63,709 bases of DNA from Candidatus Physcocola equi (GTDB taxonomy: Bacteria > Bacteroidota > Bacteroidia > Bacteroidales > Paludibacteraceae): assembly GCA_018064855.1 (NCBI GenBank), contig JAGHUM010000021.1:1-63709 (forward strand), read 5' to 3'. The notes under the pieces were generated by a model. It was not told where the DNA came from and made no database searches. It worked only from the letters and a program-made list of their open reading frames with translations. The position numbers and the translations under genes are program-made. Positions 8,301 through 16,800 of the stretch are shown here, one piece after another (position 1 is the first letter of the stretch; every line of letters begins with the position of its first letter).

Positions 8301-9239
8301 TGATATGTTGCCAAGATTGTCGGGCATACTCTTGCGTCCGTTAAGGGTCACGCTTTTAACGGTACCTCCGCCGCCGAAGTCGTCCCAACTGCTTTCGCTC
8401 TCCCAACTGGCGAGGTTGGTGCCGATGAACTGCTTTGTCTGCCATTTGCCCTGGCTAACCTCGAATGTCACACACGCTCCCTTTGACCGTCTTTTCTCCT
8501 CTACTGCCTTGATGGCTGTAGAAAGGGTGTAGAATCCGTTGTCTAGCGGATAGGTGGTGCTGACGTTGATGGTGTTGCCTCCGCCTTTCCCGCTGGCTTC
8601 CACAAGTTCACCTTCTTCAACACTCCACGCATAGAGCGTGTCGTTGCTAAGGAAGAGTTTCGACTGCCTTACGTGCTGACCATCCATGTACATCTCTTTG
8701 CCAACCCAGTCAATACTGTAAGACGATCCCTTTTTGGCGACGAACTTACCAAGGTTCTCAGCATAATAGACTCCGTCTATGTCGCTGAGTTGGCTTGTAC
8801 CTGCAGATACAGAGCTTAAAATCCCGTCGAACAGTGCGGTCGCGCCATCCCTTCCTGCTATTGCTGTAGCCTCATGCGTTTCCAAAACTTCATTGGCGGC
8901 CATAGTCGCTGTCTCTGTGTCTTCTTTGGCCTTGATTGCCGCTTGGGTTGCCGCCTGTGCGAGTGTTGCCTGGTTTGACGCATTGCTGGCAGCTGTGTTT
9001 GCTGCTGACGCTGCCGTTTCTGCCTGTGCCTTTGCTGTCATTGCTTGTGTTGCAGCATCAGTGGCTGGCTTGCCTAGCAGGCTTACTGGTGCGCTGACCA
9101 AATCTGTGCCACGCATTGCTGGGAGTGTCTTCACGCCTTCGAGGCTTGACACTTCTTCTAGTTCTGTTACCGACTGGCTCTCGCTTTTAATTGCGTTGAG
9201 GATTTCCAGTTTCAGTTCTTCTTTTTCTTCTTCTGTCAT
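2382..9239 (-). CDS. Giant tail fibre / receptor-binding protein, DGR target
   Basis: 2285 residues, last gene of the late operon. Visible parts in order: a short acidic N-terminus; an Ala-rich coiled-coil-like stretch (~60-120); beta-rich and Ig-like segments (~400-640); a LamG-like region near residue 860 (VKLAFVIGKRSNGRLMELYV); a segment recalling CotH kinases (~1010-1300: RIQGTSSTKYPTKNYRIY, later YYDGDTQLGDRND); leucine-rich-like turns (~1540-1670); and a C-terminal domain with the aromatic pattern of DGR-diversified C-type-lectin folds. Its last ~60 residues contain the variable repeat (residues ~2226-2263), where Asn codons of the template have become Phe, Ser and Tyr. The role in host attachment is inferred from position, size and DGR targeting. 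Only 22 residues follow the VR. Confidence 0.85.
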   Translation of the reverse strand: MTEEEKEELKLEILNAIKSESQSVTELEEVSSLEGVKTLPAMRGTDLVSAPVSLLGKPATDAATQAMTAKAQAETAASAANTAASNASNQATLAQAATQAAIKAKEDTETATMAANEVLETHEATAIAGRDGATALFDGILSSVSAGTSQLSDIDGVYYAENLGKFVAKKGSSYSIDWVGKEMYMDGQHVRQSKLFLSNDTLYAWSVEEGELVEASGKGGGNTINVSTTYPLDNGFYTLSTAIKAVEEKRRSKGACVTFEVSQGKWQTKQFIGTNLASWESESSWDDFGGGGTVKSVTLNGRKSMPDNLGNISLSFDEVTVDTSLDTQSTNPVQNQAVAGKFNEIESNTLFDSDVEEGEDGKQTVILKNKSGAAITQFTLAAGGGGGGADTQTTKIVLGASVSQNIIKEGGDCVLTWSYDHQYVGGDDNGQTTGQKATIEIRVLRGSIMVYEDTTEDVSRGTYTLNVSKYLQVGTTDIYVKATTTDADGKVQNKQAYVNVKVVNLSLQSSYSVSSGIVTGGYASNESAIVPYTVQGTGTKVVTMFLDGKQFESTTVTRSGTTNGSFSIPMTGLQVGRHTMQIVAEMEASSTLTLKSESIYMDFYKAGSGGPLIGTKHIFKDGRIFTTDHLTPTVAAGQYEQLLFEYSVYDPSVTPATMTVFQNNVAVQDISVPRSLQTYANRFTDQGKQAIKLVSGASEYLMYIDVIKSSIDVNEATYGLLLKLSAAGRSNGESDPAHWEYGSVKTTFENMDWNTSGWTGDSLKLMNGSKAHIGIKPFVSDAATKGCTIEVEMKVSNITDKESDVVSCMDGSKGFQITAEKAMMYTGSTKEVEDEDGNKTTQPVGVGRQYSSDMWVKLAFVIGKRSNGRLMELYVNGVRSAADIYGDSDNFMQNTPNGINISSDGANVEIRVVRVYDRDLTDDEEMDNHIVDRQTLDEMASLFEDNDVLGEDGTSIDFQKLRNNGKGIMLVVRPNGLAPVNAENNKKTDFLSDVHLWLPDGRYVYMHNVYVRIQGTSSTKYPTKNYRIYCAKGESPEMYVNGVQQEKLKIELRIGQKPVKILCPKADYSDSSMAQNTGGAKIWNNMMKSLGFLTPPQQVDSTIRTSVDGYPIDVFSAESLEDTPEYYGQYNLNHDKSDWQEIIGMEGVEGFTPAEPIAFEFLNNTEPLCLFQASADLDAQASAQFDNALEFNYPAKTGGEDTKWANAPESKKNAFKRLWGWIRDCVPSGANTNDVSTFYSTKFRNEVSQYINTNFLLCWWLYTDYFLNVDQRAKNMMWCTWDGLIWYMIYYDGDTQLGDRNDSMLAYLYNVTRDTWDSDKSKYALEGHDSWLWCLVQANLADEIKSMATRIREKLTEDLVNDMFDKEQQANWCGRAYNKSGDIKYIKPQTVGVPTKTGIVKYPYIYALKGDKQAFRHWFIHNRFALLDAKYETGNYLSDNIDMYMSRSATDQANTIVVTSNELYYFGYGTNNAPHLQSSEEAKKGETVTLLFSNAFTVNDPIRIYGASRIAELNMTGAANNLTGDLNLNKCKVLRKLDLSTNQSGSNGWCLVLDQCQQLSDVNLYGQGNAKTGTLSSMELDFRNQTKLKTLDARGVNVQAVLFAPGSPLTTAKLGNAIQTLRLEYLPELKESGLTLQNWRTIKTLRIAGCPNISWQSMISKCVNVERVRIEGVNVEDDGTLLKKYMSLKGVDASGNAVDYCALTGTVQLTRYIDDEEFASIQEHYPELTILQPEYSMIEFDDSVVDDANISNLDNGTGYKFGNDYVASGHVLAILKKRTRVLAKLTKRPTSRNITHAGVQTVQNNPDGEMTIYPLHADNSNFYADAANLEQCTAAKLDSTEGDWMMYEPHRWCKGVNDTLNNKHYTCWSSNEKKPSRPSCKIVTLDEIKDAGDYRNNYKILSGKGTLSASYTSDSNYAVCRVVVSGHKKIRFPSVPGTGLVGAVFSDSAGNVVGTIVVSTLNVKFVAGMYLISDVPSNAVALNFTIHKTAEFDMVVLSNSNKIEDMEPEWVEVEPYLCGVVGSSIVGDKLRACITGGSTAANMAWTDFHYYSAQRGLQQIDGLMHNNIANLFYAKYGRRDSQMTCGAGQHTNNRVTGGTAKIGMQDTVNTNGTVVGGIESEGKAFYKARNADGETLFYSINNTNCLGYEDIYGNKYDMMDCVDVPNGNRKWRYMMPDGTERWVQGASSEGWITAVANGLYMDMTPVAVNGSSTTYYCDYYWQSASTSRVVYRGYNFASASGGVSNAYANYDASSSNANIGSRLAFRGKIVKAESVVAFKAVSEVS
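2438..2447. other. Perfect palindrome just downstream of the variable repeat
   Basis: TTCCGCGGAA begins 3 bases after the end of the VR in the sense of the fibre gene. In the Bordetella phage BPP-1 DGR an inverted repeat a few bases beyond the VR is needed for efficient target recognition, and this palindrome is in the equivalent place. It is absent after the TR. The functional assignment is by analogy. Confidence 0.55.
2450..2562 (-). repeat. DGR variable repeat (VR)
   Basis: 113 bases align without gaps to the template repeat at 29169-29281. There are 8 mismatches, all at positions where the TR has A: one AAC to TTC (two changes), three A to G in Asn codons giving Ser, two A to T giving Tyr, and one silent GTA to GTG. 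None of the 83 non-adenine TR positions differs. The 3' end is an unchanged GC-rich block (cggctcgcgtctgg), as expected for the initiation-of-mutagenic-homing region. Confidence 0.97.
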
Positions 9240-9251
9240 ATCGATTGTTTT

Positions 9252-12200
9252 TTATTCTTGTCTGCTGATTATTCTAGCGGTATATTTTGTTGTGAACAGG
9301 TCTATGTATGTCGTTTTTGACGGGTCATAAACAAGTAGGAACTCTATGATGTCTCCTTGCGCCATCGTGATATTGTCAAAACGGCCTCCATTCCATGTCG
9401 TTATGAGGGGGTAGTCTTCCGTGCTCAGGGTGGCGTTTTTGGAATTGCGTCCGTGAACAAGAAATTCCTTTGACCCGATGTCTGAGGTTATTATATAGCG
9501 GACGGCAAAAGGTGTGTTGTTGCCTATGTTTAGCGCGTTTCGTACCGAAGCAAGGCTTGGAAGTGCCACGCTTGAGCTGCTCAAAAGACATTCAACTATA
9601 ATTCTGTTGCTGTCGCTGAACGGAAGAACGTGGATGTTGTTTAGTGTCGCCAGGGTAACCTTGCGGAACTTGTACCCGTCAACAAATCCGGACAGGGCTC
9701 CATTTCCGGTTCCAGCGAATGCAAGGTTGGCGGTCATTGAGTTTCGGACATCGAAATTGATCCCGATTTTTGGGAACATTGAGTAATCTAAGCCCCAGTC
9801 TTTTGCCTTGTCCACAATCTGCATGCATATTGGCTGGCCAAGAAGGGTGTTCCACGTGCCAAGAACTGCGCATCTGTCTCGGTCATAGAAGCCTATTCTG
9901 TCTCCATACAGTGACAGCCCTCTGTCGTTATCGGTGATGACTGGTTGGTAGTTCCCTTCTTCATCCATTTCGTAGCTTATTAAGCTTGTGCCGATATGGT
10001 CTTCGCTGATTGAAAAGCCGCCAACGTATCCGCCATTGGCATTGATTTGACCTTTAAAGGAACCGTTCTTAGCCTCGATACTTCCGTCTTCTTTTATCTT
10101 GAAGTTACCGTTGGCTGTCACCAAGCCCTCCAACTTGATATTGTCTGCGGCCAGCTTGATTACCGTCTTTGTATTACCATACGCGTCAGTCTCTTCGATT
10201 GCTACACCTATCAGCGCAAGTTTACCATCAGGACCTTGGGCGTATATGCCACTGCCGTTTGACCTTACCATGATGCCGCTCTCCTGCAGCACATTGCCGT
10301 CACTGTCGAAGTTCTGCGCCGCTATTCGAACAAGCTTCTCACTCTGTTCGAACAGTGTTCGATACTTGTATGTCAGACCTTCCACTTTGTCTGTGCTCAA
10401 TATGAGCATATACAGGTATATGTCTCCGGTGAACGAAAGCGTGAAATCACCCGTGCCATTCCACAGTCCGTTGCAGGTGTACTGCTTGTATCCGTCTGTC
10501 ACCTCCAACTCCTCTACAACATCAATAGAATTGAAGTTCTCAAATCCGCTTTTGTTGACATTGTCGAACCTCACTCTCAGTGTGCCTCTTTCTGCACACC
10601 GGTAGAGGAATGTCAGATAGACGGGGGTTGCCTCCCTGTTCCCTTCGCTGTTGACAGCCATGTTGGGGATGCTCCGCAGATTCTGGTTCTTCTGTGTGAT
10701 GTATTTGTTCTTTATCCTCACCACAACACGGCCGTCATCTTTAGTCACGCTCGCACCGTCTCCGGTAACCGACAGCACATTGTCGTTTGCCCACACCCAT
10801 TGGTTTCCTACAAGCCAGAATACGGTCTCGTTCTCAGTATGCCACTTGCTCAGTCCGTCGTCGAAACTCGGGTTGGACAGATAGCCTTTTGTGGTCGCGA
10901 AGTCCTGCCTGAGTGCGCTCACACTGCTTTCGATTTTTCCTTCAGTAATCTCAAATCTCGTCTTGACATCCTCGCCAGTCTCTAGCAGGAATGTGCCTCG
11001 CAGATAGGCATTGTCACTGTACAGGCCGTTCCCGTGCGGCTGTTTGTCGAGAGGGAACCAGTCGTCCTTTATTCCGTCAAGTGTACCAAGACGGGCCCTC
11101 AAACATTCTGTGAAGTTCTTGTCCTTCACTCCGTCCATCACGTCAATGCGCGGTTTACCGTCTTCTGTCGCCGATATGAGTATCATGTTTTGGCGGTCGC
11201 GGTTCTCGGTGTTGCCCATCAGAACAACCTCGTCTGCCTCGCTTGGCAGAGAACTGTCGAACTCGCTCTTTTTAACCAGGACAGCGTCTCCTTCAACTTC
11301 CGACACCTCCACCCAATAGGATTTCAGGTTGCCGCCCGTGAATGTCTGGCAACGCATAAGGTCGTGCGGACGGAAAGTGTTCTCTTGCTCGAACGTTATT
11401 CGGTAACTGTCGTCTGTTTCTTCAACTTGTTTGATTTTGCCGTTCGCCGCGCTCACAACTATCTGTCCACCGGCACTGCGGATTTTCTCGACAAGCAGTT
11501 CAAAGACCGTCATAACTTGTCGAACTGTAAGTTTGTCGATCGTGAGGTTCGACAGGTTCTGCTCGTCTATCCACAGTTGCCAACCCTCTCCTCCGAATCC
11601 GTCAACGAACCTCGCGTTTCGAAGAAGTTGTCGGACAACCAGTGTCTGCAGTTCGGCGTTGCCATAGCCGTCAATTGTGCCTCCGCTCACTCCTTCCTTA
11701 AAGTCTCCGGCATCGATTCCTTCTTCAAAGATGATTTTACGCTGTGCCCTGTCTGCAGTGTTCTTGCTCAAGAACTCCTTGTGTGTGCGGCGTGCGCTGT
11801 AGATGTTGGTGTCGGTTGGTTTCGTTTCATCCCAACTCCTGATAAGGTCTGGGATACTGAGGTTGCCAAATATGTTTGCGGCATAGCTCTTAGCGTCACT
11901 GATGGAATCCTGTATCGTTTCAAGTTTGCTGCTGCTCAGCACGTCGCTTATCTCCAAGTTCATCAGGCTTGGAAGGTTGACGCTTCTGCTGATACGCGTT
12001 ATCCTGCTCTCCCGATATCCGGTTTTAGGGAAGTATTCCTTGCTGTTCAGACGCACCCTGCGGCCAACCGACAGTTCCACTCCGGTCTCTTCTACCCATA
12101 CATGGTCGGTGGCTCCCTTATACCTGCTCACGTCATGCGTGTGCTTGCGGTTATACTCATCGACAGCTGTGCGAAGTTCTGCTTCAGCTATGCCGTAGTA

Positions 12201-13334
12201 TTCTTCTGGCATGCGTATGTTCCATAGAATATACTTGTCGCCGGGCTTTGGTACGAGTCCTTGTCCTGGCAACTGCCGGTCATCATCGTATGGCCAAATT
12301 GTGATGATCTCGAATTCTCGAGTCTGGCTGTTGAAGTTCACCTCGAAATAGTGGTCGTCGTCCACACCCAAGCCTGCAAGTTCTGAACCCTCTTGGAAGG
12401 ACACATGCTTGACCAGACCAGCTATTTCATAGGAGTTCGGGTCGAAGGTCATGCCGTTGTCCTTGAAGTAGTAGATTGTGAACTTGTTGCCGTCTGAGTC
12501 ATGAACCTCCTCCGAGCGGACACTGCTGACAACACCGACACGGCGCGGATATATGCCACTGAAGGCTTCCTGCTCATAGTGGTGTATTATGCCGTATTTC
12601 GACACAAGGTCGGGGATGTCTATGTATTTCGCACCTCCTGGCAACTGTAGCCTGCTCGAGCCATACCGTTCTCTGTCGATATTACGGCTGCTCCCTATTG
12701 GATATAGGCGTGTGTAGAACTTGGCATTGTCTGCCTTGTCTTGCTCTAGGGTGGTCAGTCCCTCGCCATATCCGAGTACGACCGGTGAACCATATTCGCA
12801 ACGGCTAAGGTTTATTGTCTGGCCGTCTATCCACCATTCAACACCTACGGCTGCTGCCAGTTCGCTTAATGCCTCATCGCAGTACTTGCCCTCGTAACTG
12901 ATCACTACATTGTCGGTTCCATCAACACTCCCCACCTTGAAATTCGTGGTGTTGTCCATTCCGTCATTGATGCTCTTAACGATTAGCCGCACATGGTCTA
13001 TCGGGCGGCCTGTCAGCGTGAACACAGCCTCGTTCTCTCCGTCTGTATTATTGAGGACAAGGAAACGTTTTATAAGGCTTTCTATGCCGTACAGCTTGAT
13101 GCTGTACTCCCACTCAACACTGCTTTTTTCCGTTGGCATGTATCGTTCTAGCGCCCAATACCGCTCGCCACAGAAATCCACGTAGTCGTTCACATCGATA
13201 GTGACAAATTCATACAGTGTGAACCCAAGGCTCAATACGTTGTCAGACTGTATCTCTTTATCATTGGTGCTGCTGTCGTTTGCCTGAAGCTTTGCCTTCT
13301 CATTTCCATACAAGTCATATAGTGTTAGAAGCAT
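9252..13334 (-). CDS. Tail hub / tail-associated baseplate protein
   Basis: 1360 residues. The N-terminal ~400 residues resemble the gp27-like hub fold of siphophage Tal proteins (short beta strands, FVTIDVNDYVDF, then YWALERYMPTEKSSVEWEY, then VGVEWWIDGQTINLSRCEY). The central part is coiled-coil-like (LETIQDSISDAKSYAANI). The C-terminal part has short repeating beta segments like phage fibre shafts (GLVTANGNFKIKEDGSIEAK, then GSFKGQINANGGYVGGFSI). It lies between the distal tail protein and the fibre, the usual Dit-Tal-fibre order. It probably forms the tail tip and anchors the fibre. No peptidase motif is evident. Confidence 0.75.
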   Translation of the reverse strand: MLLTLYDLYGNEKAKLQANDSSTNDKEIQSDNVLSLGFTLYEFVTIDVNDYVDFCGERYWALERYMPTEKSSVEWEYSIKLYGIESLIKRFLVLNNTDGENEAVFTLTGRPIDHVRLIVKSINDGMDNTTNFKVGSVDGTDNVVISYEGKYCDEALSELAAAVGVEWWIDGQTINLSRCEYGSPVVLGYGEGLTTLEQDKADNAKFYTRLYPIGSSRNIDRERYGSSRLQLPGGAKYIDIPDLVSKYGIIHHYEQEAFSGIYPRRVGVVSSVRSEEVHDSDGNKFTIYYFKDNGMTFDPNSYEIAGLVKHVSFQEGSELAGLGVDDDHYFEVNFNSQTREFEIITIWPYDDDRQLPGQGLVPKPGDKYILWNIRMPEEYYGIAEAELRTAVDEYNRKHTHDVSRYKGATDHVWVEETGVELSVGRRVRLNSKEYFPKTGYRESRITRISRSVNLPSLMNLEISDVLSSSKLETIQDSISDAKSYAANIFGNLSIPDLIRSWDETKPTDTNIYSARRTHKEFLSKNTADRAQRKIIFEEGIDAGDFKEGVSGGTIDGYGNAELQTLVVRQLLRNARFVDGFGGEGWQLWIDEQNLSNLTIDKLTVRQVMTVFELLVEKIRSAGGQIVVSAANGKIKQVEETDDSYRITFEQENTFRPHDLMRCQTFTGGNLKSYWVEVSEVEGDAVLVKKSEFDSSLPSEADEVVLMGNTENRDRQNMILISATEDGKPRIDVMDGVKDKNFTECLRARLGTLDGIKDDWFPLDKQPHGNGLYSDNAYLRGTFLLETGEDVKTRFEITEGKIESSVSALRQDFATTKGYLSNPSFDDGLSKWHTENETVFWLVGNQWVWANDNVLSVTGDGASVTKDDGRVVVRIKNKYITQKNQNLRSIPNMAVNSEGNREATPVYLTFLYRCAERGTLRVRFDNVNKSGFENFNSIDVVEELEVTDGYKQYTCNGLWNGTGDFTLSFTGDIYLYMLILSTDKVEGLTYKYRTLFEQSEKLVRIAAQNFDSDGNVLQESGIMVRSNGSGIYAQGPDGKLALIGVAIEETDAYGNTKTVIKLAADNIKLEGLVTANGNFKIKEDGSIEAKNGSFKGQINANGGYVGGFSISEDHIGTSLISYEMDEEGNYQPVITDNDRGLSLYGDRIGFYDRDRCAVLGTWNTLLGQPICMQIVDKAKDWGLDYSMFPKIGINFDVRNSMTANLAFAGTGNGALSGFVDGYKFRKVTLATLNNIHVLPFSDSNRIIVECLLSSSSVALPSLASVRNALNIGNNTPFAVRYIITSDIGSKEFLVHGRNSKNATLSTEDYPLITTWNGGRFDNITMAQGDIIEFLLVYDPSKTTYIDLFTTKYTARIISRQE

Positions 13335-13357
13335 ATTATAATGGGATTGTAATGTTG

Positions 13358-13822
13358 TTAAATCGTTGGTGATGGTTCCTTGAACGTGATGTTGAACTTG
13401 CCTGCCTGGACTCCTTCATTCCAAAGGTAGGTGAGGCTTCTGAACTGCGAGCCCGACACATAGAACATCTTCAGCGTGATACCGAGTGTCGGGAATTGCA
13501 CGTTTAGCCACCCGTTGTCTCCAGACTTCAGCATTCCTATGAACGCCTGGTAACGTGACATCCATTCGCTTTTTGTTTTGGCGTATAGGGCGAAACGCAG
13601 TGTGACCTCTCGTTCCTGGTTGGTCACGGTAAGGTTCTCCGAGTATTTCTTGCCGTTCAACTCCCTGATGTCAACACCGACATGGTCTTTCACTTTGCTC
13701 GGTGCGAGTATGGCATTGATGTTGTCACGTCCACCATTTTTCTCTTCGGTCAGGAACACTCCGTATTCCTTCCAAATGTCCTTGCCGTTGATTGTGACTT
13801 GTCCTTCTAGTATGTGTGCCAT
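13358..13822 (-). CDS. Distal tail protein-like
   Basis: 154 residues (MAHILEGQVTINGKDIWKEYGVFLTE at the start). Size, beta-rich composition and position directly between tape measure and tail hub fit a Dit-like protein that joins tail tube to tail tip. The motif WMSRYQAFIGMLKSGDNGWL followed by a strand-rich end is consistent with such proteins in Bacteroidetes phages. Two bases separate its ATG from the tape-measure stop codon. Confidence 0.6.
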   Translation of the reverse strand: MAHILEGQVTINGKDIWKEYGVFLTEEKNGGRDNINAILAPSKVKDHVGVDIRELNGKKYSENLTVTNQEREVTLRFALYAKTKSEWMSRYQAFIGMLKSGDNGWLNVQFPTLGITLKMFYVSGSQFRSLTYLWNEGVQAGKFNITFKEPSPTI

Positions 13823-13823
13823 G

Positions 13824-16800
13824 CTATTTCATTTTTAGTCCGTCTAACATTATCTTATCGATTGATTCCTTGATTTCGCTCAGTCTTGACGCTGAGTTGC
13901 TAGTGTTGGTGGCGATTTGTCGGAGTTGGTCGCTCGCTTCGCTCATCTGCACCGACACGTCAGTCATTTTGTCATCAATACTCGCCCAATGTATTTGACC
14001 GCTAACGAACAGGCCTTCCAGTTTACCTGCTTGGTCTTGGGTCATTGTTGTGAATGCTCCAGCCTTTCCGCTTTGCGAAACACCGTTGTTGGAGTCTGTT
14101 TCCTTCACGATGCCTTCCGTTCGCAATGTCTCCAGGTCGCGTCTGGCGTTTTCAATATAGCTGTCATATTCGGCCTTTAGGGCATCCATGCGATTACGGT
14201 ATTCTACGTCGGTGATGTTGCCATTGGTACGAGACTCGTTGAGTTTGGCAAGTTCTTCATACCAACCCTCAAGTTCTTTTTGGAACTTTGAACCGACAAG
14301 GTTGTTAACCGCCATTCTGTTCACCATCTTTTGCCAGTTTTCAGCAATGTTGTCCATCACATCCTCACTTCCGTCGGCCATTTCGTACAAACTGTTAAGG
14401 AACTCATCAAACACGTTCCCCTTAGTTGTGGTGGTGAGTGTCTCATATAGTCCGTCGGTGATTTCCTGTATCTTCCCTGCTTGTTCGATGTAGTCGTTCA
14501 GTTTCTCTGCGACTCTTCCTCCATAGCCGCCCTTGCCGGTGTCCTGGATCTTCTGCCACATATCCACATTCGAGCGAAGCATCCTCATTTCCTCGGGTGT
14601 CAGGTTCCAAATACTTCCGTTCCAGTCACGGCCTATCTGCTTGCTGAGTCGGCTCACTTGCTCTTCGCTGTAGTCGCTCCAATAATAGTCGAAGGAGCGG
14701 TGGGCGCTGTGGTAGCCGGCTTGTGCTTGCGCAATCTGCAGATAGTTCTTGATGGTTGCCTCTTGCAGAACTTTCGCTCGCTCTGACGCGTCTATCGCAC
14801 TAGCGCCTCTTGCAGACTTCATCTCTTCGGTCAAGTCCTTGATGGATTGTTCGAGCAGGGCGTTGCACTTGGTCAGTCGGTCTATGGTCTTTGCCACTTC
14901 GTCCTCATTTGAGTTGAGGAACCAGTCGCTTGGACCTTTATGGCTGAGGGCACCGAAACTGAGTATGTTGCCTATACGGCCTATAACTCGGTCTAAAAGA
15001 CCTCCAATACCATCTACTACAATTGACTTGATTACCTTCCACAGATTGTCTGGAAGGTCGAAGACTGCATCTATCAAGTCGCCAATGGCATTGAGAATGC
15101 TGTTGACAAAATCGTCAATCCAACGGAGGCTGATCAGTTCGGTTATGGCATTGAGGACACCGGTGATAAAGTTCTTGATAGCACCTACGATGTCCAGGAT
15201 CAATCGTGGTATCTGTGCAACAATTCCGATGATGCCACCAATACTGCTCGACAGCATACTGCTAAGGCCACTGCCCAGGCTTCCGAGAGAACTACTGATT
15301 CCACTGCTTACTGTTGTGCCGATTGTCTTGGCCATACTGTCTCCCATTTGTGGAAGTATGGAGTCGAGCGTGCCTTTCAGCTTGTCGATGCCGCCAACGG
15401 CATTCTGCACGTTGCTGAAGCCGTCGGCACCGGTCCATCCTTTAGCGTTGCTCAGTGCTGTTGTCAGTCCGCTGGTGAAGTTGGCCACTTCTTCGCTGGT
15501 CCTATTCAATGCCGCACCGAATAGTTCCATGTCTTTTTTCGCGGTTGCTGTTGCGTCGCCTAACTCTTGTGCTTCTTTCTCGAGTTGTTTGAACTCAGCA
15601 TCGCTTATTTCTTTGTTTTTGAGTTTCTGTTTGCCTTCATCACGGGCCTTTACTGCAGCGTTCTCTGCTTTGACGGCCTTGTCGTATGTGGCAACCGAGT
15701 CGGTGAAGTTCTTGATGGCGTTGTCTAATGCTTTCCAGTTCATACTGTTGTCAGTACCAACATACTTGCGCATCTCCTGTATGAGTTCAGCCACCTTCTG
15801 TTGTGTGCCGCTGTCGGCATTCCGGTATTCTTCGGTCTGTGTCCATGCCTTCAGTTGCTCAATCATAGGTTGCATCATTTCCTTCGTAAGGTCACCGATG
15901 CTTCCAAATAGCGCTTGCCAGTCGATACCTCTTGATATGTTCTCGAAACTAAGGTTTGACTCCTTTTGCTGTCTCTCCTTGTCTAACAGTTTCTTCTGCC
16001 ATTGCTTTGTGGCTTCGTCAGCCTCCGATGCCTCCACTTCCGCAATCTTTTGCGCATACTCTTCCGCTATTGCGAGTTTCTGCTGTTGGAAGCTGCCATA
16101 TTCCTTCAGGTATTCCATCATGGCCTGCACTTCCGCTTTGCGTCTTGCGCGTTCCTGGTTCGCTTCCTCCTTGGCAATTTCCTTCTCTCCTTCCTCCATC
16201 TGTGACTTGGCCAGGCGGCGAGACGCAGTGAGAGCGGATTCCTGTTGCTGGCTCAATCCTCCGTTCTGAGCTTTACGCCATTGTTTTTCAAGATTGGCAA
16301 GTTCTGACAGCTCTTTCTCGTAATCGAGGCGCAACTGAGCCCGCTTCTTTTCTGAGCCCTCCTTCATTTGGTCTATTTCTGCCTGGCGGTTCTTTGCCTG
16401 AAGGTCCGACAATTCTTTAGCCAGTTTATTCTCTTCTTTCGTTGTGGAGGTCTTGTTATCTCCATTGTACTGCAGGTTTGATGGTATCTTCTGTTTTGCG
16501 GCCGATGCCTTCTTTGTCGCTTCTTCCCATTTCTGCGAGTAAAAGTCCACCTCTTCGTTATAGATCTTTTCGATTGATGCTTTTAACTCAAGAGCATTAT
16601 TTTTGCGGTATTGGTTCAGCTTTTCTTCACCTTGTTTGGTGAGTTTGAACTTGTTTGAATACTCCGATTGGTAGGACACATCGTAGTCACCTTTCCCTAA
16701 TTTGGCGTTTCGCCATTCTTCAGGCAGTATCATTCCAGATTGTTCGCGGTCTTTATCCGTTATGCTATTATAGTAGTCTCCGGTAGCTCTCGACTTGGTT

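Noticed and set aside
11034..12227. 397-codon plus-strand frame inside the tail hub gene
   Set aside because: Antisense shadow without any domain; the hub gene fills the operon with tight spacing.
14749..16269. 506-codon plus-strand frame antisense to the tape measure
   Set aside because: Low-complexity shadow of a Ser/Ala-rich antisense; the tape-measure gene is well supported.
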